Of a stretch of DNA of 64,000 bases, positions 16,614 through 25,400 are shown piece by piece. Position numbers and translations under genes: made by a program. The notes beneath the pieces were generated by a model. It had not been told where the DNA came from, made no database searches, and saw only the letters and a program-made list of their open reading frames with translations. The DNA comes from Lachnospiraceae bacterium (GTDB taxonomy: Bacteria > Bacillota > Clostridia > Lachnospirales > Lachnospiraceae). Positions within the stretch are counted from its first letter, which is position 1. Each line of letters begins with the position of its first letter. Location: NCBI GenBank assembly GCA_017550425.1, contig JAFZPG010000014.1:1-64000 (forward strand). The letters run 5' to 3'.

Positions 16614-17126
16614 ATGGATTATAATCCGAAAGTATTTACCAAGTTAAGTTATGGTGTATATATCGTTACAACCTGGGATCGCGGTAAGCCCACCGGATGT
16701 GTGGCAAACAGCGCTATGCAGATCACATCGGAGCCTGCGACCATCGCGGTCAGCATCCATCATAATAACTTCACCAATACCTGTATCAAGCAGTGTAATC
16801 ACTTTGCGGTGAATATCATGGCTGAGAACCAGAGCCCGGATCTGATCGGTAAGATGGGTTATTCTTCCGCAAAGCGTGTGAAGAAGTTCGACGGCGTTCC
16901 TTATACGTTGAAGAGCCGCATGCCGATCATCGACAGCAGCCTCGGTTTTGTAAGCTGCAAGGTGATCAATACGGTCGAGACCGACACACACACCATTTTC
17001 ATCGGCGAGGTGATCGGCGGTGAGATCATGGATGAGCAGGGTAAGCCGATGACCTATGCGTACTACCACGATGTAGTAAAGGCAAAGGCAGCGCCGAACG
17101 CTCCGACATTTATCAAAGAGGATTGA
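16614..17126 (+). CDS. Flavin reductase-like domain protein
   Basis: 170 aa. It belongs to the flavin_reduct (FMN-binding split-barrel) family: an N-terminal KLSYGVYIVTT block, GCVANSAMQIT, a central HFAVNIM strand and a C-terminal strand with IFIGEVIGGEI. Such proteins bind FMN and reduce flavin with NAD(P)H or act as simple redox enzymes. In anaerobes some reside beside rubredoxins, but none is visible here. AGGAGG lies just before the ATG. It ends the short gene run 15.5-17.1 kb and is closed by a terminator. Confidence 0.85.
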   Translation: MDYNPKVFTKLSYGVYIVTTWDRGKPTGCVANSAMQITSEPATIAVSIHHNNFTNTCIKQCNHFAVNIMAENQSPDLIGKMGYSSAKRVKKFDGVPYTLKSRMPIIDSSLGFVSCKVINTVETDTHTIFIGEVIGGEIMDEQGKPMTYAYYHDVVKAKAAPNAPTFIKED

Positions 17127-17147
17127 TGATCCTTATCGGATATACAC

Positions 17148-17182
17148 AGGCAGGGGATCCGTCGAAGACTCCTGCCTTTTTA
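17148..17182 (+). terminator. Intrinsic terminator
   Basis: AGGCAGG (17148-17154) pairs with CCTGCCT (17171-17177), followed by a T-run. Confidence 0.8.
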
Positions 17183-17207
17183 TTTGGAAATACCGTTTAG
17201 GAGAATT

Positions 17208-17879
17208 ATGAACTCGAGATTGGTTATTTTTGATCTGGATGGCACATTATTGAATACGCTTTCAGATCTGACGGACAGTTTGAATGCGGTGCTGTCAGCA
17301 CATGGTATGCCGCAGCATTCCGAACGTGCGGTAAAAGGATTTGTCGGCAACGGAGTACGTAAACTGATCGAGCGCGCCGTGCCGGGAGGCACCGGCAATC
17401 CTTGGTTTGAGATGGTCCTCGACGAGAATAAGGCGTATTACCGTGAGCATATGGATATTAAGACGGCACCGTATCCGGGAGTGCTCAGGGCTCTTAAGAA
17501 ACTCAAGGAAGCCGGATATCTGACTGCGATCGCATCGAATAAATACGATGCGGCGACGCAGGGCTTACGTGAGAAGTTCTTCTCTGACATGATCGATGCA
17601 GCGCTTGGTGACGGGGTCGTTGCTACAAAGAAACCGGAACCTGAGATCATCTTTGAATTGATGCGCCGTTTGGACATAACGGATCCGAAAGATGTGCTTT
17701 ATGTCGGGGATTCCGACGTGGACATCCGGACCGCAGCCAATGCGGGCATTGGCTGCATCAGTGTCAGTTGGGGCTTCCGCAGCGGGAAGTTTTTGAAAGA
17801 ACACGGGGCCGGGGTCATCATTGACCGCGCAGGAAAACTGCCGGAGGCAGTCGAAGCATATTTTCGGGAGAAACGATAG
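17208..17879 (+). CDS. HAD-family phosphatase, phosphoglycolate phosphatase-like
   Basis: 223 aa. HAD motif I is FDLDGTLLNT at residues 7-16 (Asp nucleophile and general acid). Motif II is the Ser of AIASNKYD, motif III is the Lys of ATKKPEP, and motif IV is VGDSDVD. A helical cap lies between motifs I and II. The arrangement fits Gph/PgmB-like phosphatases that clear 2-phosphoglycolate or sugar phosphates; the exact substrate cannot be read from sequence. The ATG at 17208 has AGGAGAA upstream. It is followed after 14 nt by an RNA methyltransferase gene. Confidence 0.85.
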   Translation: MNSRLVIFDLDGTLLNTLSDLTDSLNAVLSAHGMPQHSERAVKGFVGNGVRKLIERAVPGGTGNPWFEMVLDENKAYYREHMDIKTAPYPGVLRALKKLKEAGYLTAIASNKYDAATQGLREKFFSDMIDAALGDGVVATKKPEPEIIFELMRRLDITDPKDVLYVGDSDVDIRTAANAGIGCISVSWGFRSGKFLKEHGAGVIIDRAGKLPEAVEAYFREKR

Positions 17880-17893
17880 GCAAGGAGCAACAT

Positions 17894-18622
17894 ATGGATC
17901 GCTACGAGTTAAAAGCGTATAAAAAGGATTTCGGGTATTCCTACTCGCCGGGCGCGTTTCCGACGTTTGAACTTCTGAACAAACGCCCGCAGGAGGCACT
18001 GGGAGTCCTGGTGTCGCCGACGTTCACCGAGATGGAAAAACTGAAGAACGTCTGCGTGAAGCACGGGATCGAAGTGTGGGAGGACGAAAAACGCCTGTCC
18101 CGCCTGTCGGATAAAGAAAACGTTTTTGTTATGGGCGTGTTCCGCAAATATACGCAGGAACTTTCGACCGCAGATCCGCACATCGTGCTGGTTTCCCCTT
18201 CGAACATGGGCAATGCCGGAACCATCCTTCGCACGGCGCTGGCCTTCGGTTATCACGATATTGCCATCATCGGAAATGCCGTTGATATCTGCCATCCGAA
18301 GGTCGTCCGCTCGTCGATGGGCGCGATGTTTTCCCTGCGGATCCAAAACTTTGAAACATTTGAAGAATACCGGGCTGCCTTTCCGGATCATGCTATTTAC
18401 ACGTTCATGCTCACCGGAAAGAAACAACTGACCATAGAAGAAGCGATGAAGCAGTCGGACACCCCGTTTTCACTCGTGTTCGGAAATGAGGCGACGGGTC
18501 TGCCACCGGAATATGAGAACTACGGGACCAGTTTGAAGATCCCGCAGAGCGATGAAGTGGATTCACTGAATATCACGATCGCGGTCGGCATCGGAGCCTA
18601 CCTGTTCCGACCGATCGGATAG
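17894..18622 (+). CDS. TrmH/SpoU family RNA 2'-O-methyltransferase
   Basis: 242 aa. The SPOUT motifs are present: SNMGNAGTILRTALAFG (motif 1, with the catalytic Arg), FGNEATGLP (motif 2) and DSLNITIAVGIG (motif 3), which together form the SAM-binding trefoil knot. An N-terminal extension of about 90 residues may be a substrate-binding domain. Target could be 23S rRNA or tRNA; this cannot be decided. AAGGAG lies before the ATG. Confidence 0.88.
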   Translation: MDRYELKAYKKDFGYSYSPGAFPTFELLNKRPQEALGVLVSPTFTEMEKLKNVCVKHGIEVWEDEKRLSRLSDKENVFVMGVFRKYTQELSTADPHIVLVSPSNMGNAGTILRTALAFGYHDIAIIGNAVDICHPKVVRSSMGAMFSLRIQNFETFEEYRAAFPDHAIYTFMLTGKKQLTIEEAMKQSDTPFSLVFGNEATGLPPEYENYGTSLKIPQSDEVDSLNITIAVGIGAYLFRPIG

Positions 18623-18653
18623 AGTTTTATTATCACAGAGGAGGAAAAGAAAG

Positions 18654-19409
18654 ATGAAGATCATAAAATCGATCCTGATATCGTGTATGGCGCTGATTTC
18701 GGCATTTTCCTTCTCAACGTCTGTTTATGCACAGGAAGTTAAAAAGCCCGATTTAAGGCCGATTAAGGCGCCTACAGAGGCGTTTAAGGTTCCGGACCTG
18801 CCCACGGAGGATGCAGCCGATGGTCTGATCGATCTTTTTGCCATCCTGACCGGTTATTCCGAAACACGCGAGGCAAAAAAAGACGAGACCGTAAAAGACA
18901 CCGTTCTTTACTGTTTTCCTCCCTTAGTATGGGCGAAGACACTGATCGTGCGTGCCGTAAATCATCCGGATCTTGCGTTTGCAAAACAATATCCCAGCGC
19001 GCGAAGGTATTTCCTGAACTCCCTGTTTGTTTCCGCTACGGTCCGTTCTTCCGGTTTGATGGGAAAACGGTTATGGGAGGATCTTTGCGCCGAGGAAGAA
19101 TTCACGGCTGCCGTGAAAGAAGCCATAAAAGATAAGGATCGTGCATCGTTTGTTTACACGATCCGTTCGGAAGACCTGTTTTATTCGATCGCCCATGTCG
19201 CCTGCAAGTGCCGGCGAATGTCGCCGACAGAAGAAGGAGAACAGATCCTGGTCGAGATTTCCGACTACTATACATTTGCCCCGACGAATGCCACGGCCGA
19301 TCTGAATTCCACCGGCGAGTGGTTGAACGAGATCGGCTGGCAGTTATACCGCCTGCGGATATTGACCCCGTTTTCATCCTATGCGATGGGTACGATCACT
19401 ATAAAGTAA
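18654..19409 (+). CDS. Exported protein of unknown function
   Basis: 251 aa, not recognised. A clear Sec signal peptide spans residues 1-26 (basic start, hydrophobic LISCMALISAFSF, cleavage after VYA). The mature part begins with a Pro/Lys-rich stretch and continues as a probably helical domain with several Cys (YCF, CKC). No lipobox or wall anchor is seen. GAGGAGG precedes the start. It may be co-transcribed with the downstream MGS-like gene (13-nt gap). Confidence 0.7.
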   Translation: MKIIKSILISCMALISAFSFSTSVYAQEVKKPDLRPIKAPTEAFKVPDLPTEDAADGLIDLFAILTGYSETREAKKDETVKDTVLYCFPPLVWAKTLIVRAVNHPDLAFAKQYPSARRYFLNSLFVSATVRSSGLMGKRLWEDLCAEEEFTAAVKEAIKDKDRASFVYTIRSEDLFYSIAHVACKCRRMSPTEEGEQILVEISDYYTFAPTNATADLNSTGEWLNEIGWQLYRLRILTPFSSYAMGTITIK

Positions 19410-19422
19410 AGAGGAATGGAAC

Positions 19423-19827
19423 ATGAGAATCGCTTTTGTATCCGATACGATCAAACGAGAATTGATGATCAACCTGTGCGTTGCTTATAAGATGCTGCTT
19501 AAAAAGCATGATCTGTATGCCACCGAGACGACCGGCATGAAGATCGAGGAAGCGACCGGGCTGACCCTTACGAAATATCTTCCCGGCCCCCTGGGGGGAG
19601 CCGAGCAGCTCCTCCGGCAGATCGAACGGGACGAACTGGATGCCGTGATCTACTTTCATCAGGCGGAAAATCCGGAGATGAACCTGCATGATTCGGCGCA
19701 CTCGAATTTCTTTCCCAGAGTCGTGAAAAACTGTGATGTGGCCTGCATTCCGCTTGCGACGAATATAGCGACTGCAGAGGCGATCATCCTCGGGATCGAT
19801 GCCGGGGATTTGGACTGGAGAGCATGA
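19423..19827 (+). CDS. Methylglyoxal synthase-like protein lacking catalytic residues
   Basis: 134 aa, full MGS-domain length. Family blocks are kept: LYATETTG, IEEATGL, PGPLGG and IPLATNIATAEAI. In E. coli MgsA the key residues include His19, Asp71 and Asp91. Here the His is absent (VSDT), Asp71 is Ala (GGAEQ) and Asp91 is Gln (YFHQ). The region after that is also about five residues longer than usual. It is therefore probably not an active methylglyoxal synthase; it might bind a phosphate ligand or regulate. Its good length and intact frame argue against simple decay. It ends in a strong bidirectional terminator. Confidence 0.75.
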   Translation: MRIAFVSDTIKRELMINLCVAYKMLLKKHDLYATETTGMKIEEATGLTLTKYLPGPLGGAEQLLRQIERDELDAVIYFHQAENPEMNLHDSAHSNFFPRVVKNCDVACIPLATNIATAEAIILGIDAGDLDWRA

Positions 19828-19841
19828 GATCGGAGAATATA

Positions 19842-19880
19842 AAGCGGCCGGTCAAAGGGATAACCTTTGACCGGCCGCTT
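19842..19880. terminator. Bidirectional terminator, 17-bp stem
   Basis: 19842-19858 pairs perfectly with 19864-19880 around GATAA. T-rich tracts follow on both strands. It separates the plus-strand MGS-like gene from the convergent ABC genes. Confidence 0.92.
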
Positions 19881-19889
19881 TTCTATATT

Positions 19890-21680
19890 TTATCGGTTCA
19901 GGAAATCGTACTGTGACATATACAGTTTGTGATACAGTCCGTTTTCCATGCGTAAGAGTTCGTCATGCGTTCCTTCTTCGCAGATCTCGCCATGATCGAC
20001 ATAGAGGATCTTATCCGCGTTGCGGATCGTGGACAGACGGTGTGCGATAACGAAGGACGTACGATCCTTCAGCAATTCGGCGAGGCCTTTCTGCAGGGCG
20101 ATCTCGGTCTCGGTGTCGATGCTGGAAGTCGCTTCATCGAGGATCAGGATCTTCGGATCGGCGAGGAGCGCTCTCGCAAAGGAGATGAGCTGACGCTGGC
20201 CCGCAGACAGGCGGGAACCGCGTTCATTGACCTCGGTCTGATAGCCGTTCTCCATCTGCATGATGAAGTCGTGAGCGCATACGGTTTTGGCAGCACGGAT
20301 GACATCTTCATCGCTGGCCTCCATGTTGCCATAGCGGATGTTATCCATGATGGTGCCGGAGAAGATGAAACTGTCCTGAAGCATGACACCCATCTGTTTG
20401 CGGAGCGACTTGATCGTGACATCCTGGATATTTACCCCGTCGATGGTGATAGCGCCGGAGTCGATGTTGTAAAAGCGGCTCAGCAGGTTGATGATGGTCG
20501 TTTTTCCGGCACCGGTCGGTCCTACGATGGCAAATGTATCGCCGACCTTTGTTTTGAAGCTTACGTGGTTCAAAACGCGGATCCCTTCTTCGTAACTGAA
20601 ACTTACATCTTTGAATTCGACGAGGCCTTCGATGGGAGGCATTTCCCCGGCACCTTCCGCGTCATGGACCAGAACGGGTTCGTCGATGGTCTCAAAGATA
20701 CGCTCGAGATAAGCGATCGCATTCAGCAGCGAAGTGTAGAAAGAAGCGAGTGTATTGACCGGCTGCCAGAAGCGGCCAATGTACTGGATGAATGCCACGA
20801 GGATGCCGGCGCTCATGAGGTCGGAATTTCCGGTCAGCATCGATACGCCGATCACGTAGATGGCGGAGGTGGTGCCGATGGAGATGATGTCGACGCAAGG
20901 CCACATCATGTTGTTGTAAAGTACGGCATGCAACCATGCTCGGCGATAACTGCTCGAGAGCGAGTTGAAGATCTCCATGTTTTTGTCTTCGCGGACGAAG
21001 GACTGGGTGACACGAATGCCGTTGATGCTCTCGGCGATGTAGGCCGTCAGGTTGCTCTGCTTGTTGCTGGAGATCTGCCATGCCTTCCGCTGACGGGTCT
21101 TGATGAACCATACAGCCATCAGCAGGACGGGAAGTCCGCACATGCAGATGAGGGTCAGGCGCACACTGATCAGCAACATGTAGATGAAGATGATGATCAG
21201 ACTGAAGAGATCGGTGATCGTATTGACGATACCGTTGCTGAGCAGATCGCTGAGGCTGTTGACGTAATTGACCAGACGAACCTGGATCTTGCCGTGAGGA
21301 CGGTTATCGTAGTAGGAGAAGGGCAATTCCTGCAAATGCGTGAACAGATCTTTACGCAGGTCGTAGATGATGCCCTGACCGATCTCGTTGGTAAGTTTCA
21401 CTTTCAGCACCAGAATGAAGGCGCAGATGAAGGTGATGCCGATCATCAGGCAGGTCAGGAAGACGATGCCGCCTTTATTGCCTTCCGGAATGTAGGTATC
21501 CAGGATGGTTCGGATGAACATCGGGGAGAGCAGTCCGAGCGCGCTGGAGATCAGCATGAGGACGATGACAAACAGAAATTTGGAACGGCGTGGCTTCAGA
21601 TAGACGCCCAGGCGCTTCAGCTGTTTGAGATCGAATTTCGATTGCAATGTTTCATCGATGTCGTATTTATTTCTGGCCAT
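19890..21680 (-). CDS. ABC exporter half-transporter, canonical ATPase site
   Basis: 596 aa. An N-terminal six-helix type IV exporter domain (about residues 35-320) is fused to a nucleotide-binding domain. That domain has Walker A GPTGAGKTT, signature LSAGQRQ, Walker B LILDEATSSID with the catalytic Glu, and the H-loop AHRLST. Together with the gene just upstream (4-nt gap) it should form a heterodimeric multidrug or lipid exporter of the BmrCD/TM287-288 type in the cytoplasmic membrane. A Shine-Dalgarno (GGGAGG) overlaps the end of the upstream gene, suggesting coupled translation. Confidence 0.93.
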   Translation of the reverse strand: MARNKYDIDETLQSKFDLKQLKRLGVYLKPRRSKFLFVIVLMLISSALGLLSPMFIRTILDTYIPEGNKGGIVFLTCLMIGITFICAFILVLKVKLTNEIGQGIIYDLRKDLFTHLQELPFSYYDNRPHGKIQVRLVNYVNSLSDLLSNGIVNTITDLFSLIIIFIYMLLISVRLTLICMCGLPVLLMAVWFIKTRQRKAWQISSNKQSNLTAYIAESINGIRVTQSFVREDKNMEIFNSLSSSYRRAWLHAVLYNNMMWPCVDIISIGTTSAIYVIGVSMLTGNSDLMSAGILVAFIQYIGRFWQPVNTLASFYTSLLNAIAYLERIFETIDEPVLVHDAEGAGEMPPIEGLVEFKDVSFSYEEGIRVLNHVSFKTKVGDTFAIVGPTGAGKTTIINLLSRFYNIDSGAITIDGVNIQDVTIKSLRKQMGVMLQDSFIFSGTIMDNIRYGNMEASDEDVIRAAKTVCAHDFIMQMENGYQTEVNERGSRLSAGQRQLISFARALLADPKILILDEATSSIDTETEIALQKGLAELLKDRTSFVIAHRLSTIRNADKILYVDHGEICEEGTHDELLRMENGLYHKLYMSQYDFLNR

Positions 21681-21684
21681 TCGC

Positions 21685-23502
21685 TTACCTCCCTACAGAA
21701 TTTTCGAATTCCCCATATTGGTGGGTAAACACGGTAGCATAGCGTCCGCCCATTTTCAGGAGTTCGTCGTGCGTACCCTGTTCGATGATCCGGCCTCCGT
21801 CGATCACGAGGATCTGGTCGGCGTTGATGATGGAAGAGATCCGGTGGGCAATGATGAAGATCGTACGGTCGCCGGAGACTGCCTCGAGCTCATTTTGAAT
21901 CTGAGCTTCCGTTTCCATGTCGATGGCAGATGTGGTATCATCCAGGATCAGGATGGAAGGGTTCTTCAGGAGGGCGCGGGCCAGCGAGATACGTTGCTTC
22001 TGTCCGCCGGAGAGGCCGACGCCGCGCTCGCCGATGATCGTATCGTAGCCGTCGGGCATTTCCCGAATGAAACTGTCGGCGTTCGCGATCTTTGCGACCC
22101 TCTCTACATCTTCGAAGGAGCAGTTCGGGTCACCGTAAGAGATGTTCCCTTCGATGGTGTCGGAGAAAAGGAAGACATCTTGCATCGCCATACCGATGTT
22201 GCTTCGCAGGACATTGATATTCATGTTTTTGACGTCGACGTCATCGACGAATACGCCGCCGTGGTTGGCGTCGTAAAAACGGCAGATGAGGTTGACCAGG
22301 GAGGATTTGCCGGAGCCGGTCGCGCCGATGATGCCGATGGTCTGGCCGGGCAGGGCAGTAAATGTGATATCCGTCAGGATGTCCTCATCATGGGAATTGT
22401 AATATACATGCTTGAATTCGACCTTGCCTTTGAACTGCTTCATCTCGACGGGTTCTTCCGGCGTTTTGATGTCGGGCTCGGCGATGTAGGTCGCGTGGAT
22501 CTTCTCGAGGCTCGTGATGAAACGAAGGAGGTCATTGACCAGCCAGCCGACCATACGTAACGGGTTGTTGAGCATCCAGAGGTAACCGGTCACGGCTACG
22601 AGATCGCCGGGAGACATGCTTCCGTCGATGACGGAGAAACCGCCGACGATGAGCACCACGACCGTCATGATGTTCGAGAGGATCTCAAAACGGGGTATGA
22701 ATTTGCACCAAACCCGTGAGGAGGCCAGCTGCGCATCGCGGAACTTCGCATTTTCCTTATTGAATTTCTCCATCTCGAAGTCTTCTTTTGCAAAGGCTTT
22801 GATGACGCGGTTGCCGCTGATGTTTTCCTGCGCAAATGTATTCAAACTCGAGAAACAGTCGCGGTTGCGGCGGAACGCGGGTTTGACTTCCTTACTCTGA
22901 CGGAAGGTCGTGTAGGCCGTGAACGGCAGCACGACGAGCAGGGCGAGCGCCAGTTTCCAATTGTAGAAGATGATCATGGTCAATGAGAAGATGAACAGGA
23001 GACCATTTTCCAATAACTGGTAGATAACGAACGCGATGAAGTGGCGAACGGCATCCATATCGCCCGTCTGACGGGAGAGGAGGTCGCCGGTGCGGTTGTT
23101 GTTAAAGAAGTTGAAGTCCTCCAGCATGAGACGGCGGAAAACTGCTTCACGCATCGCGTACAGGGTGTTTTGGGAGCAATACTCGAAGAGCATCGTGAAA
23201 GAAAAGCGGATCAAGCCGCGAAGCAACGTCAGGCCGACCAGAAGGAGCAGAAGCTTCGTGAGCAGGTCGTACTGTTCTTTGTAGATGACTTCATCGATGA
23301 TCTTACCGGAGATCATGGGGTTGATGACTGCGAGCGCGCTGGCGATCGCGACCATGAACAGACCGGGGATGATGAACGGCAGATACTTCTTCAGAAATGA
23401 ATAAAACCACGGCCACGGCTTTGCTTGCATGTGATTTTTAAGCAATTCCTCTTTCGAGAGGGCTTTGGGCCGAGCTATGGCAGTTGCGTTTTGTTGTGAC
23501 AT
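21685..23502 (-). CDS. ABC exporter half-transporter, degenerate ATPase site
   Basis: 605 aa. Same layout as its partner: membrane domain about 55-340, then Walker A GATGSGKSS, signature LSGGQKQR, Walker B LILDDTTSAID and H-loop AHRIS. In the Walker B the catalytic Glu is replaced by Asp (DD), the hallmark of the non-hydrolysing site in heterodimeric exporters. The start is set at 23502 because GGAGG lies just upstream; the frame continues to 23613 but those residues look like leader. It is transcribed divergently from an AraC regulator that is a natural candidate controller. Confidence 0.92.
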   Translation of the reverse strand: MSQQNATAIARPKALSKEELLKNHMQAKPWPWFYSFLKKYLPFIIPGLFMVAIASALAVINPMISGKIIDEVIYKEQYDLLTKLLLLLVGLTLLRGLIRFSFTMLFEYCSQNTLYAMREAVFRRLMLEDFNFFNNNRTGDLLSRQTGDMDAVRHFIAFVIYQLLENGLLFIFSLTMIIFYNWKLALALLVVLPFTAYTTFRQSKEVKPAFRRNRDCFSSLNTFAQENISGNRVIKAFAKEDFEMEKFNKENAKFRDAQLASSRVWCKFIPRFEILSNIMTVVVLIVGGFSVIDGSMSPGDLVAVTGYLWMLNNPLRMVGWLVNDLLRFITSLEKIHATYIAEPDIKTPEEPVEMKQFKGKVEFKHVYYNSHDEDILTDITFTALPGQTIGIIGATGSGKSSLVNLICRFYDANHGGVFVDDVDVKNMNINVLRSNIGMAMQDVFLFSDTIEGNISYGDPNCSFEDVERVAKIANADSFIREMPDGYDTIIGERGVGLSGGQKQRISLARALLKNPSILILDDTTSAIDMETEAQIQNELEAVSGDRTIFIIAHRISSIINADQILVIDGGRIIEQGTHDELLKMGGRYATVFTHQYGEFENSVGR

Positions 23503-23562
23503 ATTCCTACCTCCGCCGACATGGGTCTTCATGCCGAAAATATGTGTTGATGGTTGACAGTT

Positions 23563-23586
23563 AGGGCAATTATATTGCAATGCCCT
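23563..23586 (-). promoter_or_regulatory. Possible operator over the ABC-exporter -10 region
   Basis: AGGGCA (23563-23568) and TGCCCT (23581-23586) are inverted arms flanking TATAAT read on the minus strand (23569-23574). The matching -35 is poor (T-rich), as expected for an activated promoter. AraC control is inference. Confidence 0.4.
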
Positions 23587-23756
23587 TGCGAAAAAAATGG
23601 TATTTTCCAACAAAAAGATGTGTTTTATTTATCTTTAGATATGTAAGCGGAAAAATAGTAAAAACCTATTCGAAAGTAGGCTTTTTCGAAACAAGTTTCG
23701 TAAGGTTAATGAAAGAAAACGAGCAGAATCGAAAGAAACTTGAAAGGAAATAGAAT

Positions 23757-23790
23757 TTGACATTGACAGCACGTTATGTTAGAATACAAT
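23757..23790 (+). promoter_or_regulatory. Two overlapping promoters of the AraC gene
   Basis: TTGACA (23757-23762) with 17-bp spacing to TAGAAT (23780-23785), and a second TTGACA (23763-23768) with 16-bp spacing to TACAAT (23785-23790). The 353-base intergenic region (23503-23855) also holds a CGAAAC/GTTTCG hairpin upstream of these promoters and an AGGCA/TGCCT stem in the leader; nothing else is seen. Confidence 0.7.
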
Positions 23791-23855
23791 CGTGATCGAT
23801 CCAATGAAAACAGGCAGTTTCAATTGCCTCACAGCACCTCGAGCAGGAGGGTTAT

Positions 23856-24719
23856 ATGAGTGACAGGGATTATGACTTGACATATTCGGACCTCAATCCG
23901 CAAGTCTTTTATGCGGTCAAAAATACCCGTACACAGGATGGCGTGTTCCATTCTCATGACTATACCGAGATCTTCGTGATCCTGTCCGGCGTACAGAAGT
24001 TCGTCGTCGCGGGAGAACAGATCGAGGCGAAGGCCGGGGATGTGATCGTCTGCAATGCCGGTGAACTGCATGTGGATGTCGTTACGAACCGTCAGGATCC
24101 GGCGATCCAGTTTGTCATCGGTTTTACCGATTTTCATTTCCGGGATATGCCGCAGAATGTGTTTTTGTTTCCAAACCAAAACTCGCATGTGTTGCATACG
24201 GACGGAGTGAATCGTCAGATGATCTTCTCGATCTGTTTTGACATGGTTGCCGAGGGAAGCAGTGAGATGGCGGGGCGGTACTTCATGCTGAAGGCCTATC
24301 TGATGCAGTTGCTCACCTGGATCATTCGGACGACGCGGGAGAAGGAAGTCGAACAGAAGACCTATCCCTTCGAAAACTTCCATAAGTCGTATGCGGTGAA
24401 ACGGATACGTAAATATCTGGAAGAGCATTACGCAGAGAAGATCAGTCTGGATCGTATCGCGAAGAACATGTATCTGTCCTCTGTATACATTTCCAAGATC
24501 TTCAAAGAGGAGACCGGCGAGACGCCGATCAACTATCTGATCAAGATCCGCCTGGAAAAGGCATGCACGCTGTTGGAGACCTCTCCGGGCGAAAGCATCA
24601 AAGAGATCGCGTTAGCGGTAGGATATAATGATGTATATCATTTTTCCAAACTGTTTAAAAAATATTACAAGGTTTCGCCTCTGGGATATAAGAAGGGCGG
24701 GGCCGCACGGCCTGAATAG
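23856..24719 (+). CDS. AraC-family transcriptional regulator with cupin sensor domain
   Basis: 287 aa. Residues about 15-100 form a cupin-like ligand domain (FHSHDYTEIFVILSG, GDVIVCNAGELH). Residues about 185-285 hold two helix-turn-helix units of the AraC type (SLDRIAKNMYLSSVYISKIF and IKEIALAVGYNDVYHFSKLF, followed by the KYYKVSPLGY signature). It should bind DNA as a dimer in response to a small ligand, perhaps a sugar or drug. It is divergent from the ABC exporter. GGAGG precedes the ATG. Confidence 0.9.
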   Translation: MSDRDYDLTYSDLNPQVFYAVKNTRTQDGVFHSHDYTEIFVILSGVQKFVVAGEQIEAKAGDVIVCNAGELHVDVVTNRQDPAIQFVIGFTDFHFRDMPQNVFLFPNQNSHVLHTDGVNRQMIFSICFDMVAEGSSEMAGRYFMLKAYLMQLLTWIIRTTREKEVEQKTYPFENFHKSYAVKRIRKYLEEHYAEKISLDRIAKNMYLSSVYISKIFKEETGETPINYLIKIRLEKACTLLETSPGESIKEIALAVGYNDVYHFSKLFKKYYKVSPLGYKKGGAARPE

Positions 24720-24736
24720 GCAGGGAGGAGTTAAAA

Positions 24737-25324
24737 ATGGCTGGTAAAACAAAAAGTTTCACACTTCGCATTAAGTATAATGCACCGGTTACCCTTACAT
24801 TTGCATTGCTTGCGCTTGGTGCATTCTTTTTCAATCAGGCTTTGGGCGGTAAACCGAATGAGTTGTTTTTTTCGACCTATCGGCACACGTTGCTGGATCC
24901 GTTGACCTATGTTCGAGCGTTCGGACATGTTCTCGGTCATGCAAGCTGGGATCATTATTTTAATAATATGCTTTTGTTTCTTCTTTTAGGGCCGATCCTT
25001 GAAGAAAAGTACGGAAGCAAACCTTTGTTATTTATGATCGTGATCACAGCGGTAGTCACTGCTTTGGTAAATGCTTTCTTTTTCCCGTATACTCACCTGT
25101 TGGGAGCCAGCGGCATCGTGTTTATGTTTATCCTTCTTTCCAGCGTTGTAGCTGTTGAAAAAGGTGAGATCCCGATTTCCTTTATCGTTATTGTTGTTCT
25201 CTATTTGGGTAAAGAAATCGTTAACATGATGGACAGAAACAGCATCTCCGAGTTGTCCCACATTATCGGCGGTGCATTCGGAAGCTTCTTCGGATTTTAT
25301 TCTCTCGGAAGTAAGAAAAAGTGA
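24737..25324 (+). CDS. Rhomboid-family intramembrane serine protease
   Basis: 195 aa, about six membrane segments. The rhomboid motifs are present: HASWDHYFNN in TM2, GASGIVF with the catalytic Ser at residue 125, and a later SHIIGGAFGS with His175 as the partner base. Rhomboids cut transmembrane substrates inside the membrane. The core is small, with no extra cytosolic domain. It follows the AraC gene by 17 nt with GGGAGGAG upstream, so the two are probably co-transcribed. Confidence 0.87.
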   Translation: MAGKTKSFTLRIKYNAPVTLTFALLALGAFFFNQALGGKPNELFFSTYRHTLLDPLTYVRAFGHVLGHASWDHYFNNMLLFLLLGPILEEKYGSKPLLFMIVITAVVTALVNAFFFPYTHLLGASGIVFMFILLSSVVAVEKGEIPISFIVIVVLYLGKEIVNMMDRNSISELSHIIGGAFGSFFGFYSLGSKKK

Positions 25325-25347
25325 TGCTTTCAGGCTCATAAAAATAT

Positions 25348-25382
25348 ACGGTACAGACCGGCTTCGGTCTGTACCGTTTTTT
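25348..25382. terminator. Bidirectional terminator between rhomboid and metH
   Basis: 25348-25360 pairs with 25365-25377 around GCTT; T-runs follow on both strands. Confidence 0.92.
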
Positions 25383-25400
25383 GATTGCTATCGTTTAGAA

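Noticed and set aside
19965..21728. Open frame of about 590 codons on the plus strand across an ABC gene
   Set aside because: It mirrors the minus-strand ABC transporter, whose motifs are unmistakable.
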